A DNA stretch of 39,041 bases from Deltaproteobacteria bacterium (GTDB taxonomy: Bacteria; Desulfobacterota; DSM-4660; Desulfatiglandales; HGW-15), in NCBI GenBank assembly GCA_016930835.1, contig JAFGGA010000221.1, forward strand, positions 1-39,041, given 5' to 3'. Position numbers and translations under genes: made by a program. The notes below the pieces were generated by a model. That model saw only the letters and a list, made by a program, of their open reading frames with translations, did no database searches and had not been told where the DNA came from. Each line of letters starts with the position of its first letter. Positions within the stretch are counted from its first letter, which is position 1. Below are positions 1-8,389 of the stretch, one piece after another.

Positions 1-61
1 ATAATAAAATTTTACTCCTTCTTTTTATTGATATGTAACATCAAAATCCGTATTGATTCCA

Positions 62-802
62 TCAATCTTTCTTAAAAAAAATCTTAAACAAATCCACAGG
101 TATGGGAAATAACGTGGTGGAATTATTCTCGGCTGCGATCTCCCTTAAGGTCTGAAGATATCTTAGTTGCAATGCCTCCGGGTGCTCAGATATGATGCCG
201 GCCGCTTCCGTCAATCGAGCCGCCGCCTGATATTCACCTTCTGCGTTGATGACTTTCGCCCGTCGCTCCCTCTCCGCCTCCGCCTGCTTGGCCATGGCCC
301 GCTGCATCTCCTGGGGAAGATCAATATGCTTGACCTCCACGGTGGTGACCTTGATGCCCCAAGGGTCCGTATGTTTATCCAGGATGTCTTGCAGTTGCAT
401 GTTGATCTTCTCCCTCTCGGACAGAAGGTCATCCAGTTCGACCTCACCGCATACACTCCTTAATGTGGTCTGCGCCAATTGAGATGTGGCAAAGAGGAAG
501 TTCTCCACTTCCACGATGGCCTTGGTAGGATCCATGACCCGGAAGTAGACCACCGCATTCACCTTCACGGAAACATTATCCCGTGTGATCACATCCTGTG
601 AAGGCACATCCATGGTCACCAAACGAAGGCTTACCTTGACCATTTTATCAATAATCGGGATCAGGATGATCAAGCCCGGGCCTTTGGTCTTGATGACACG
701 GCCCAATCGAAAGATCACACCTCGTTCATATTCCTTAAGAATCTTAATGGCCGAGGCCAAAAAGAAGACAACCAATATAACGACTAGAATCCACCAAGTC
801 AT
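62..802 (-). CDS. Slipin / stomatin-like SPFH-domain membrane protein
   Basis: This is a bacterial slipin (SPFH/band 7 family). The family forms membrane-anchored oligomers in lipid microdomains and is usually paired with an NfeD protease. The 246-residue product begins with one hydrophobic anchor (residues 1-22). An SPFH domain follows, with the typical segments [23 protein letters not shown] and VVYFRV. A charged helix ([24 protein letters not shown]) then leads to a short C-terminal tail, the usual order and length for the family. I place the start at 802 because GGAGGG lies five bases upstream; an in-frame ATG at 850 lacks a comparable site and would put charged residues before the anchor. 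It lies downstream of nfeD in the same orientation, as in most genomes, but here a 131-bp MITE-like element separates the two. Family assignment is secure; substrate or partner specificity is unknown. Confidence 0.93.
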   Translation of the reverse strand: MTWWILVVILVVFFLASAIKILKEYERGVIFRLGRVIKTKGPGLIILIPIIDKMVKVSLRLVTMDVPSQDVITRDNVSVKVNAVVYFRVMDPTKAIVEVENFLFATSQLAQTTLRSVCGEVELDDLLSEREKINMQLQDILDKHTDPWGIKVTTVEVKHIDLPQEMQRAMAKQAEAERERRAKVINAEGEYQAAARLTEAAGIISEHPEALQLRYLQTLREIAAENNSTTLFPIPVDLFKIFFKKD

Positions 803-846
803 GATATCCCTCCTCTCTTGCCTAAAATTTTTTAGAATCAAAATTG

Positions 847-977
847 ACATACTCGTAAAAAGTCGTCACCCTGGCGAAGGCCGGTGTCCAGAGCCCATGT
901 AACTCTCTGAAAAGACTGGATTCCGGCCTTCGCCGGAATGACAAAAATACGTATTTTCTGACTTTTTTCGAGATCAT
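847..977. mobile_element. MITE-like element, copy A (131 bp, shortened)
   Basis: The ends form imperfect terminal inverted repeats: left ACATACTCGTAAAAAGTCG at 847, right the complement of a close match ending at 977. It is flanked by near-identical direct repeats, CAAAATTG (839-846) and CAAAATTTG (978-986). The core holds the GGATTCCGGCCTTCGCCGGAATGACA-type palindrome, seen around 919-943. Compared with copies B-D it lacks about 50 bp of the GGACCCCGG-containing arm. The right boundary coincides with the nfeD stop codon. No coding sequence is present, so mobility would depend on a transposase supplied elsewhere (inference). Confidence 0.8.
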
Positions 978-2287
978 CAAAATTTGCTGTTAATCGCTTT
1001 CCTCACCTTAAGCAGCAACCCTTGTATTTCTTCCACTTCCACCTTCTCGTTCGGCTCGATCCTTTCCCTTGATGCGGCCCTCCATAGCTCACCATGAACA
1101 AAGACCTTGCCTTCCGGATCAATCCGCTCTTTGACCACACCCACCTCGCCGATAAGACCCTCCATACCGCTCTGGGGCTTTGAACGATAGGCTCTGAAAG
1201 CCAAAGTCGATACCCCGATGAAAAAACCAGAGATCAAGATAATGGTCGGCGCCATTAACTTGAGGGGAACACCCACATCTTCAAAAAGCATAATGGAACC
1301 TAGGGTGAATGATACCACTCCTCCAATGGAAAGGATACCATAGCTGGTGATCTTGATCTCGGCGATAAAAAGGATGATCGCCAAAACAATCAATAACAGC
1401 CCGGTATAATTAACCGGAAGGGTTTGGATTGAGAAAAAGAAAAGGATAAGAGAGATAGCGCCAATCACACCCGGGAATATGGCACCTGGATGGGAGAATT
1501 CGAAATAAAGCCCGGCCAAACCGATAACCATAAGGAACCAAACAATATTGGGATCGCTGATGACATTCAAAAGCTTATCCCGAAACCCGGGTTGGTAAAA
1601 AATCTTTGTCAGGTTGGTCGTTTGCAGGGTAACCTTTCCAGTGATGAGGGTCACTTCCCAGCCATCCAATTGCGTTAAGAGGTCGTCCATATCTTTGGCC
1701 ACCAGATCAATTACATGGTTTTCAAGGGCTTCATCAGCGGTAATGGATACACTTTCACGGATGGCCCGTTCGACCCACTCCGCATTTCTGCCTTTTTCCT
1801 TGGCGATTCCCCTACCGTAAGAGGCCATATCATTCACGACCTTCTCGGACATGGTCTTCTGGATATCCTCTCCTCCAATGCTGACCGGATGAGCGGCCCC
1901 GATATTCGTCCCCGGCGCCATGGCCGCTACGTGGGCACTCACGGTGATTAAGACACCCGCGGATGCGGCACCCGCACCCGTTGGACTCACATATACGACC
2001 ACGGGGATCTTTGAATTGGTGATGGCTTTGACCATGGTTCGCATGGAAGATCCCAAGCCACCTGGTGTATCCAACTGAACGATAACAAGAGATGCATTGA
2101 CCGACTCGGCCTCCTTGATGCCCCGCGCTAAAAAGGTAGCGCTCCCCGGGCTGATGGGACCGTCCACCCCGATGATCATCACATCATTGGCGGCCGCGAC
2201 CATCGAAGGTGATACGAGCCCCAATAAGCACAAGATGAAAACACCGCTAAAAATACAAAGCCATCCATTCCTTTTTTCCTTATCCAT
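977..2287 (-). CDS. NfeD family membrane-bound serine protease (ClpP-like)
   Basis: This is a full-length NfeD protein of 436 residues. The family is a ClpP-class serine protease fused to membrane helices and an OB-fold domain; characterised archaeal homologues cleave the C-terminus of their stomatin partner. Residues 1-32 form a signal/anchor segment. The protease domain (about 36-210) has the oxyanion-type loop LDTPGG, the nucleophile Ser109 in GAGAASAGV, and Lys149 at the spacing expected for the Ser/Lys dyad. Four to five transmembrane helices follow (about 240-370), then a small beta-rich NfeD domain (about 380-436). The start overlaps the end of the upstream uracil-DNA glycosylase gene by 8 bases, so the two are translationally linked. 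The C-terminus ends exactly where a MITE-like element begins: the final A of the TGA stop codon is the first base outside the target duplication. Confidence 0.93.
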   Translation of the reverse strand: MDKEKRNGWLCIFSGVFILCLLGLVSPSMVAAANDVMIIGVDGPISPGSATFLARGIKEAESVNASLVIVQLDTPGGLGSSMRTMVKAITNSKIPVVVYVSPTGAGAASAGVLITVSAHVAAMAPGTNIGAAHPVSIGGEDIQKTMSEKVVNDMASYGRGIAKEKGRNAEWVERAIRESVSITADEALENHVIDLVAKDMDDLLTQLDGWEVTLITGKVTLQTTNLTKIFYQPGFRDKLLNVISDPNIVWFLMVIGLAGLYFEFSHPGAIFPGVIGAISLILFFFSIQTLPVNYTGLLLIVLAIILFIAEIKITSYGILSIGGVVSFTLGSIMLFEDVGVPLKLMAPTIILISGFFIGVSTLAFRAYRSKPQSGMEGLIGEVGVVKERIDPEGKVFVHGELWRAASRERIEPNEKVEVEEIQGLLLKVRKAINSKF

Positions 2288-3005
2288 TTCGTCTCACCTC
2301 CAAACCCAACCGGACCATGACCGCCTGAATATCTCGCCATACCAGGGCCTTCAACTCCCGCTCTCTTGCCGGGTCCTTGATGATGTGGATGGGATGATAT
2401 GTGGGCATCACCGGGATATCCATAAAATAATGCCACCGGCCCCTTTCAGAAGCCAGGCTGAATTCCTTTCCCAAGAGCCCCTGCCCGGCGGTTTGCCCAA
2501 GTGTGCAGATGACCGCGGGATGGATCATCTGAATCTGTTGTTTCAGGAAAGGAAGGCAGGCCATAATCTCGTCCTCTTCAGGGTCCCGCGAATCAGGGAG
2601 ACGGCACTTCACCACGTGGCAGATATATACATCATCCCTGGAAAGACCCATCCCGTTTTCAATGATCCTGGTTAAAAGCTCACCGGCCTCGCCCGTAAAA
2701 GGCCTTCCAACACGATCTTCGACATCACTCGGCCCATGGCCGACAAAGACCAACCGGGCATGTGGGTCCCCGTCCCCGAAAACCAAATGGGTTCGATGAC
2801 GACTCAGCTTGCATCGCCTGCAATCCGCAAGCGATTGTTTCAGATCATCTAGTGAATGAGGGGTTCGAGGCTTTCCGGATTTTTGATCAAGATATTCCAA
2901 GGTCTCCGGTGATAAACCAGGTGGATCCATCCCCATTTCCATATCCGCTTTCAATAAGCCCTTGATCTGTCCCACCACGTCTTTAAGTTCTTCCGCCAGG
3001 TTCAT
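2280..3005 (-). CDS. Family 4 uracil-DNA glycosylase, divergent active site
   Basis: This 241-residue protein belongs to the family 4 (UDGa) Fe-S uracil-DNA glycosylases, which excise uracil from DNA for base-excision repair. The four cluster cysteines are present with family spacing: Cys62 and Cys65 (CRRC), Cys134 (VKCRLP) and Cys150. GRPFTGEAGELLTRII and the TYHP motif (His204) are also typical. Two usually conserved active-site positions differ: the Glu of GEGPG is His90 in GHGPS, and the Asn before VVKCR is His130. The first 60 residues are a family-typical variable N-terminal extension. It overlaps coaBC upstream by 4 bases (ATGA) and nfeD downstream by 8. UdgX-like enzymes are an alternative, but the KRRIH insertion of that group is absent. 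Confidence 0.9.
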   Translation of the reverse strand: MNLAEELKDVVGQIKGLLKADMEMGMDPPGLSPETLEYLDQKSGKPRTPHSLDDLKQSLADCRRCKLSRHRTHLVFGDGDPHARLVFVGHGPSDVEDRVGRPFTGEAGELLTRIIENGMGLSRDDVYICHVVKCRLPDSRDPEEDEIMACLPFLKQQIQMIHPAVICTLGQTAGQGLLGKEFSLASERGRWHYFMDIPVMPTYHPIHIIKDPARERELKALVWRDIQAVMVRLGLEVRRNG

Positions 3006-4201
3006 TCTTTTTCACCGATAAGGTCCTTGATCTTATCCAGTAGATGGTCAGCCACCTCATCCTTTTTCATCAAAGGCAGGTCTTCCTGTGTCCCGTCCCG
3101 ATAAAGGATCTTAACGATATTGGTCTCCGAGGCAAATCCCGCATCTTCCCTTGAAACATCATTAGCCACAATCATGTCTATATCTTTCGCCTGAAGTTTT
3201 TCCTTGGCATTTATTAGCAAATCTTCGGTTTCAGCTGCAAATCCCACCAAAAGTGGCTTGTTGGATCTCTTTGTCCGGCCCAATTCGGCCAGGATGTCCG
3301 GGTTTTTCTCCAGATCAATGGTCATGGTTTCCGCACCTTTCTTGATCTTTTGATCCGCACGCTCCCGGGGTCTGTAGTCGGAAACCGCGGCCGCCTTGAT
3401 AATAACATCCGCTTCCGCGCTGCAATCAAGGACGGCTCGCTTCATTTCAAGGGCTGTCTGGACCCTATAAATCATCATTCCCCGGGGTGCTGTCAGTGCG
3501 GTGGGCCCGCTCACCAACGTGACGGTTGCCCCCCTTCGTCCAGCGGCCTTGGCCACGGCATAACCCATTCTGCCCGTGGACCGGTTGGAGATAAATCGCA
3601 CGGGATCCAGGGGTTCGACGGTCGGGCCGGCCGTAACCAAAATCCTCAGACCCTTCAGGTCTTGTCCGGAAATGAGGAAACGGACCTTTTCCATGATCTC
3701 CTGGGGGTCGGGCAACCTTCCTTTGCCTTCCGTATGACAGGCCAATTCACCCTCTGCAGGGTCCATGATTACGTAGCCCCTCTCCGCTATACGTTTCAGG
3801 TTCACCTGAACGGCCGCGTTGGCGAACATTTGGCTATTCATGGAGGGGCAAACAAGGATCTTGGCCGTGGACGCAATCACCAAAGTGGATAAAAAATCAT
3901 CGGCAATCCCGTTTGCGATCTTCCCGATAAAATTGGCCGTGGCCGGCGAAATGATCACCAGGTCCGCTTCCTGGGCCCAGGTGATGTGATCCAAAGGGGC
4001 CGTTGTATTGTCAAACATGTGACGGATGACCCGATTATTGGATAATGTCTCAAAGGTCAGAGGGGTCACAAATCGCGCGGCATTTCTTGTCATGGCCACA
4101 AACGTATTCGCACCTTCCTTTACCAGAAGCCTCACCAGTTCCGCGCTCTTATAGGCCGCTATGCCACCTGTGACACCGACTATGATCTTTTTCCCTTTCA
4201 T
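3002..4201 (-). CDS. coaBC: Bifunctional phosphopantothenoylcysteine decarboxylase / phosphopantothenate-cysteine ligase
   Basis: CoaBC performs two successive steps of coenzyme A synthesis: ligation of cysteine to 4'-phosphopantothenate, then FMN-dependent decarboxylation to 4'-phosphopantetheine. At 399 residues it is full length. The CoaC half (1-180) has the FMN-binding GVTGGIAAYKSAEL start, catalytic His72 (DHITWA), the PSMN motif (residues 119-122), and the substrate-clamp Cys155 in ELACHTEGKGRLPDP. The CoaB half starts near residue 185 and carries AGPTVEPLDPVRFISNRS and a KKG lysine motif in DQKIKKGAE. It sits 9 bases after the LysM/SPOR lipoprotein gene and overlaps the glycosylase gene by 4 bases, so it is inside one operon. 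Confidence 0.97.
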   Translation of the reverse strand: MKGKKIIVGVTGGIAAYKSAELVRLLVKEGANTFVAMTRNAARFVTPLTFETLSNNRVIRHMFDNTTAPLDHITWAQEADLVIISPATANFIGKIANGIADDFLSTLVIASTAKILVCPSMNSQMFANAAVQVNLKRIAERGYVIMDPAEGELACHTEGKGRLPDPQEIMEKVRFLISGQDLKGLRILVTAGPTVEPLDPVRFISNRSTGRMGYAVAKAAGRRGATVTLVSGPTALTAPRGMMIYRVQTALEMKRAVLDCSAEADVIIKAAAVSDYRPRERADQKIKKGAETMTIDLEKNPDILAELGRTKRSNKPLLVGFAAETEDLLINAKEKLQAKDIDMIVANDVSREDAGFASETNIVKILYRDGTQEDLPLMKKDEVADHLLDKIKDLIGEKE

Positions 4202-4210
4202 TTCATCCTT

Positions 4211-5044
4211 TCATTTTTCGATCACACCCAAATAACCACCGAACTCGCTCAATTCCTGTTCTCCCACCTTTGCAGGCCAAACCCCCTGAATGCGCAGGAT
4301 GGATACAATGTTTCTGCCTTCGGCGGTCGCGCCTTCCTTGGTTTTGAAAAAGCCGACCCTGAGTCTCATATAATCCACACCTTTGACATTCGTACGAGTG
4401 ATATACGTCGGATATCTATTTTCGATAAGCTTCATCGCACTTGGGACAATATCCTCGTTGGTCGTAACGGATATCACATTGATGGCCCAGAGATCCTTAT
4501 CCATCTTTTTCAAGGTCTCCTCGGCCCGTTTGGGTGTGATAATCTTTAACCGGGTTCCCGTGGGAAGTTCCTTGTCAAAAGGATCTTCTTCAACACCCAT
4601 GGTAGAAAGGACATTTCGATTGGTTAAAAATAGGATAGGCCATTTTAAAAGATCACCATAAACCTCTTTTTTGGCGGCAACCTGGGGAAGCGTCACCCTT
4701 TCTTGAATCACGTAAACCCCTTCCTCCGTTTTTACAGGTTGGACGGGTTGCTGTGGTTTTTGAGGCTTCATCGGCTCAGGCTGCGGTGGTTTGGGTTGCA
4801 CTGGGGCTGGTTTTTCCGGTTCGGTCTTCTCTGAAGGGTTGACTTGCGCAATTTTCCCCGGCTCCGGTTTCTGCGCGGGTTGCACCGGCTGATGGGGTTG
4901 GGGTTTCGGCCTTGGAATCGCCTTTCTCACAACCGCCTTTTGCTCGGGTTGTCGGGAATCAGGGACAGAATCATCCTTTGAACATCCGAACCCAACCAGG
5001 ACAAGGGCTATGCACATGGAAAGCATGATCCCTGGAATCTTCAT
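4211..5044 (-). CDS. Putative lipoprotein with LysM-like and SPOR-like domains
   Basis: This is a 277-residue secreted protein, probably cell-envelope associated. A hydrophobic signal (residues 4-20) ends at Cys21, giving a possible lipobox (VGFGC) that is non-canonical at position -3. A Pro/Gln/Lys-rich linker (about 30-106) follows, built of repeated PQP, KPE and QPV units. Residues 109-170 resemble a degenerate LysM module (YVIQ, YGDLLKWPILFLTNRN, PTGTRLKII). Residues 186-259 resemble a SPOR domain (WAINVISV, RLRVGFFKTKEGA). Both modules bind peptidoglycan in known families, so a wall-binding role is inferred. AGGAGG lies seven bases upstream of the ATG. As first gene of the minus-strand run, it shares transcription with coaBC, though I see no functional link. 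Domain calls are by eye and moderately secure. Confidence 0.75.
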   Translation of the reverse strand: MKIPGIMLSMCIALVLVGFGCSKDDSVPDSRQPEQKAVVRKAIPRPKPQPHQPVQPAQKPEPGKIAQVNPSEKTEPEKPAPVQPKPPQPEPMKPQKPQQPVQPVKTEEGVYVIQERVTLPQVAAKKEVYGDLLKWPILFLTNRNVLSTMGVEEDPFDKELPTGTRLKIITPKRAEETLKKMDKDLWAINVISVTTNEDIVPSAMKLIENRYPTYITRTNVKGVDYMRLRVGFFKTKEGATAEGRNIVSILRIQGVWPAKVGEQELSEFGGYLGVIEK

Positions 5045-5357
5045 GAAAACCTCCTATAGTATTCTTTGGGGAACCCTCCAAAATTCATAAAGCGGATAAG
5101 ATCCGGCCCTTTATAATGCAGAAAAACGAAATGACTGTATTAAAACCCAAAAATGGTTCCTTGACAACAAAAAAGTCAAAATGGTCGTCATCTAAAAATA
5201 CCGCCTTTCCAAAATGCCATGAGCGCAAAACGATACAAGTTATTCGCATCGAATCAAGGGCTTTTCGATCCTTGACACAACTACATCTCTTTTCTATACT
5301 CCGATCCCGTATTTGATCTATTGCGTATGAAAAAACTCCATTTATGAGGAAATATTC
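5045..5357. other. Divergent intergenic region between the coaBC operon and purD
   Basis: This region separates the minus-strand lipoprotein-coaBC run from purD. It contains the purD sigma70 promoter (5272-5300) and a GAGGAAA ribosome-binding site just before 5358. I could not find a convincing promoter for the minus-strand operon, although TATA-rich sequence around 5109-5116 could serve. I see no convincing gene or repeat. Confidence 0.6.
5272..5300 (+). promoter_or_regulatory. sigma70-type promoter of purD
   Basis: Consensus -35 TTGACA (5272-5277), a 17-bp spacer, and -10 TATACT (5295-5300). The -10 box lies 57 bases before the purD start codon. The match is as good as can be expected by eye; no operator is evident. 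Confidence 0.8.
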
Positions 5358-6644
5358 ATGAAGGTACTGGTGATTGGAAGCGGTGGAAGGGAACATGCCA
5401 TGGCCTGGAAAGCAGCACGGGCCAAAGGGGTTGAACGGGTCTTTGTGGCCCCCGGCAACGCAGGAACCGCCATCGATAATAGAATGGAAAATGTAGACAC
5501 TGGATCGTCCGATATTCCGACCCTTGTGGAATTTGCCCGGCAAAACAAGATCACCCTGACTATTGTCGGACCCGAGGCGCCACTGGTGGACGGCATCACG
5601 GACGCCTTTTTAAAGGCCGGCCTGAAATGTTTCGGCCCCACAAAGGGTGCAGCTCAATTGGAGGCTTCCAAGGCCTTTACCAAAGATTTTTTAGACCGTC
5701 ATCATATCCCCACGGCCGAGTACCGCCATTTCACGAATCTTAGTCCGGCCAAAGATTATATCCAGTCAAAAGGTGCACCATTGGTAATCAAAGCGGATGG
5801 CCTGGCTGCAGGGAAAGGCGTAATCATCACCCGATCAAAGGACGAGGCCATTGCCGCGGTTGAAGGGATGCTTACGGGAGGAACTTTCGGTGAGGCCGGT
5901 CGGAGGGTGGTGGTTGAAGAATTCCTTTATGGTGAAGAGGCCAGCTTCATTGTCATGGTGGACGGCAAAAACATCCTTCCCCTGGCCACGTCTCAAGATC
6001 ACAAGGCCGTTTACGATGGTGACACCGGTCCCAACACTGGCGGTATGGGGGCTTATTCACCCGCACCGGTGGTTACGCCAAAGGTCTATGACCGCGCGAT
6101 GAAAGAAGTGATCATCCCCACTGTCAAGGGAATGAATGATGAGGGTTACCCCTACACCGGGTTTCTCTATGCCGGTCTGATGATAGATCACGATGGCACA
6201 CCCAAGGTCCTGGAATATAATTGCCGTTTGGGTGATCCCGAGACACAGCCGATCCTTTTGCGTCTCAAATCGGATCTGGTGGAGTTATGCCTGGCGGCCC
6301 TTGATAAACGATTGGACAAGATTCGGGTGGATTGGGACAGCCGTCCCGCCTTGGGGGTGGTCATGGCGGCGGGCGGTTATCCTGAAAAATATCATAAAGG
6401 TGATGTGATCACGGGCCTTCCTGAAAAAGAAATGGATGGGCTCAAGGTCTTCCACGCGGGGACCCGGATCCAGGATGGCCGGGTAGTCACCAACGGTGGC
6501 CGCGTGCTGTGCGTCACAGCCCTTGGTGAAACCGTGAGCCTGGCCCAAAAAAAAGCCTATGAATGGGTTCACAGGATATCTTGGGATAATGTTTATTTTC
6601 GCACGGATATTGGATACAGGGCAGTGGAAAGGGAAAAATATTGA
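5358..6644 (+). CDS. purD: Phosphoribosylamine-glycine ligase (GAR synthetase)
   Basis: PurD catalyses the ATP-dependent joining of glycine to 5-phosphoribosylamine, the second step of purine synthesis. At 428 residues it is full length. The N-terminal domain opens with MKVLVIGSGGREHA and has the VGPEAPLVDG segment. The ATP-grasp domain follows with FTKDFLDRHHIPTAEY, VIKADGLAAGKGV and VEEFLYGEEASF. Further signatures are TGPNTGGMGAYSP and EYNCRLGDPETQ, which carries metal ligands. The C-terminal domain contains GVVMAAGGYP. The start has GAGGAAA at suitable spacing, and a strong promoter lies upstream. It appears monocistronic: a palindromic repeat begins five bases after the stop codon, and the next gene is on the opposite strand. 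Confidence 0.98.
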   Translation: MKVLVIGSGGREHAMAWKAARAKGVERVFVAPGNAGTAIDNRMENVDTGSSDIPTLVEFARQNKITLTIVGPEAPLVDGITDAFLKAGLKCFGPTKGAAQLEASKAFTKDFLDRHHIPTAEYRHFTNLSPAKDYIQSKGAPLVIKADGLAAGKGVIITRSKDEAIAAVEGMLTGGTFGEAGRRVVVEEFLYGEEASFIVMVDGKNILPLATSQDHKAVYDGDTGPNTGGMGAYSPAPVVTPKVYDRAMKEVIIPTVKGMNDEGYPYTGFLYAGLMIDHDGTPKVLEYNCRLGDPETQPILLRLKSDLVELCLAALDKRLDKIRVDWDSRPALGVVMAAGGYPEKYHKGDVITGLPEKEMDGLKVFHAGTRIQDGRVVTNGGRVLCVTALGETVSLAQKKAYEWVHRISWDNVYFRTDIGYRAVEREKY

Positions 6645-6648
6645 AAAG

Positions 6649-6737
6649 GAGCAAGGCACATGGCGCAAGGCTCAAGGTCCATAAAAAGATGGAAATCGGT
6701 TTAGATCCCTGCGCCATGCGCCTTGTACCTTGCGCCC
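6649..6737. repeat. Palindromic GCGCAAGG repeat, copy 1
   Basis: This 89-bp element has two inverted arms (6649-6677 and 6707-6737) built on the units GGCGCAAGG and CCTTGCGCC. A related 90-bp element lies at 21060-21149. It begins five bases after the purD stop, so it could form a hairpin at the 3' end of the transcript and act like a REP element (inference). Confidence 0.7.
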
Positions 6738-6808
6738 AGATCCAACCGGAGCGCTAATTACCTTCCATAGGGTTGGTATCATTGAGTATTATCACCAAAA
6801 TGGTTCTA

Positions 6809-8101
6809 TTATCTGATTGACCGGTTAAAGTATCCGAACTCGATCTCAGGACATTCCTTTTGAATCAACCCCATCATCCGCTTCATCCCGACTGCCTTTG
6901 AATCGGCCTTCGGCATCCTTTCCAGATAAAGCTGCGGATCAATATTGAGATTTTTCAGGTGGATGAAATGGACCCCCGTCTTCCGAATCAAGGCAATCAT
7001 CGTCTCGATCTCCGCCTCTTGATCCGAGATCCCTGGAAAGACCAGGTAATTGATCATGGTATATAATCCCATCTCTCGAGATAATGCAATGGATGCGACC
7101 ACATCTTCAAACACATAGTTTTTAGGACGATAGTACGATTGATAATAAACAGGCCGCGGGCTGTTCAGACTGATGCGGATGGAATCAAGACCCGCTTTGG
7201 CTAACTCGCGTACGCATTTGGGCAGGCTTCCATTGGTGTTCAGATTAATGGTCCCTTTGGCCGTTTTTCGCCTTATTTCCCGGATACTATCCGCAATCAA
7301 TCGATACTCCGTTAGAGGTTCCCCTTCACACCCTTGTCCGAAACTCACAATGGCATCTTCAGCATGGTTAAGGTGATTCAAGGCGATTCGAACAACCTCT
7401 TCTTGAGATGGCCTGAAAGATATCCTCTGATGGGATGATTCACAACCATAATCCGGCTGAAGAGAAAGGCAACCTAGACATTCGGCGTTACATACCCTAC
7501 TGACCGGTAACGGGGCTTCCCATCTTTTAAGAAACAGGTTTTTGGCTGCAAAACAATGGTTGTTGACCGCACAGTTGACGAGATGGTTCACAAGAGCTCC
7601 CCGTGCCTGGGTCTTTTTAAACAATCGAACCGCGGGAACCAACTCATGATCATCGTAATTTCTCGGATCCCATCGATGATTGTATTCCACTCGAAAGCCG
7701 GCCGCCAGGTAATGGTCATCCCGAAAACCCACCGCCGTATACCCCCACATGGGGAGGGTATAGGACTTTGCCCCGAAGTCTGCGGCAGGCAGATGGCTCC
7801 TGACAATCCCGGGCTCTAAAAATGCCGCCACGGCTTGGCACCTGGTTGTCTTATGCCCCAATCGCACGCGAGAAACGACCTTATGCTCCCCCGTGGATGG
7901 ATCAAGGCCGATAGGCGGACAATCCGGAATGTAAAATAATTTGCTGAATTCGGGCATGAGCATCAGGTCTTCATTCTGAAGTACGGCAACAGATGACCCC
8001 GAAAAACCGGCCATCCGATAGTAGGGATGATCGTAAATCCGGCCGTCGGGATCCGCATAAAGCATGTATGGGAGTTCTTTAAAATTCATATGAGACATCA
8101 T
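6809..8101 (-). CDS. Radical SAM protein with long N-terminal domain
   Basis: This 430-residue protein carries the radical SAM cluster motif CX3CX2C at Cys204, Cys208 and Cys211 (CNAECLGC). It is followed by a glycine-rich SAM-binding stretch (VSFGQGCEGEPL) and a beta-strand pattern typical of the partial TIM barrel (TINLNTNGSLP, SIRISLNS). About 200 residues precede the cluster. They contain no family I recognise, though NCAVNNHCF (177-184) offers extra cysteines. No SPASM-type C-terminal cysteine cluster is visible. The reaction is unknown. The ATG at 8101 is used, but in-frame ATGs at 8098 and 8089 are also possible and none has a clear ribosome-binding site. It has no same-strand neighbour, and a MITE-like element lies just upstream (8130-8312). 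Confidence 0.85.
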   Translation of the reverse strand: MMSHMNFKELPYMLYADPDGRIYDHPYYRMAGFSGSSVAVLQNEDLMLMPEFSKLFYIPDCPPIGLDPSTGEHKVVSRVRLGHKTTRCQAVAAFLEPGIVRSHLPAADFGAKSYTLPMWGYTAVGFRDDHYLAAGFRVEYNHRWDPRNYDDHELVPAVRLFKKTQARGALVNHLVNCAVNNHCFAAKNLFLKRWEAPLPVSRVCNAECLGCLSLQPDYGCESSHQRISFRPSQEEVVRIALNHLNHAEDAIVSFGQGCEGEPLTEYRLIADSIREIRRKTAKGTINLNTNGSLPKCVRELAKAGLDSIRISLNSPRPVYYQSYYRPKNYVFEDVVASIALSREMGLYTMINYLVFPGISDQEAEIETMIALIRKTGVHFIHLKNLNIDPQLYLERMPKADSKAVGMKRMMGLIQKECPEIEFGYFNRSIR

Positions 8102-8129
8102 TTATGGTCAATCGAAAAAACAAGATTTG

Positions 8130-8312
8130 ATGGTCTTGTAAAAAGTCGCCACCCCGGTCCCGTATCAAGTACGGGATGGACTGCGGCCGGGGTCCAGACC
8201 AATATAACTATTTGAAAAGACTGGATTCCGGCCTTCACCTGTCTGCGTGTGGACGCGCACTGGCAGGCCGGAATGACAAAAATGGGTGTTTTTTGTCTTT
8301 TTACGAGATTGT
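8130..8312. mobile_element. MITE-like element, copy B (183 bp)
   Basis: Terminal inverted repeats are ATGGTCTTGTAAAAAGTCG at 8130 and the complement of ACAATCTCGTAAAAAGACA ending at 8312. The flanking direct repeats are CAAGATTTG (8121-8129) and CAAGATTTC (8313-8321), 8 of 9 identical. The interior holds two nested palindromes, a GGTCCCGTATC / GATGGAC-type arm and a CCGGCCTTCACCTG / CAGGCCGG arm. It is inverted relative to copies C and D. It separates the divergent radical SAM and histidine kinase genes. Confidence 0.87.
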
Positions 8313-8389
8313 CAAGATTTCCCTTTTCCCCCTGTTTGATTTATAGTAGAAGCAGATCAGCGCACAATCAAAGGCCGACCTGTATTGAA

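Noticed and set aside
5161-5184. Second TTGACA as an alternative purD promoter
   Set aside because: No acceptable -10 box lies 16-18 bp downstream, whereas the promoter at 5272-5300 is nearly consensus.
5085-5543. 152-codon minus-strand reading frame over the purD promoter and start
   Set aside because: It is antisense to the conserved purD N-terminus and has no ribosome-binding site or recognisable domain.
8249-8389. 47-residue N-terminal extension of the histidine kinase
   Set aside because: This part is encoded largely by MITE copy B and its target duplication and lacks kinase-family similarity; ATG 8390 directly precedes the first membrane helix region.
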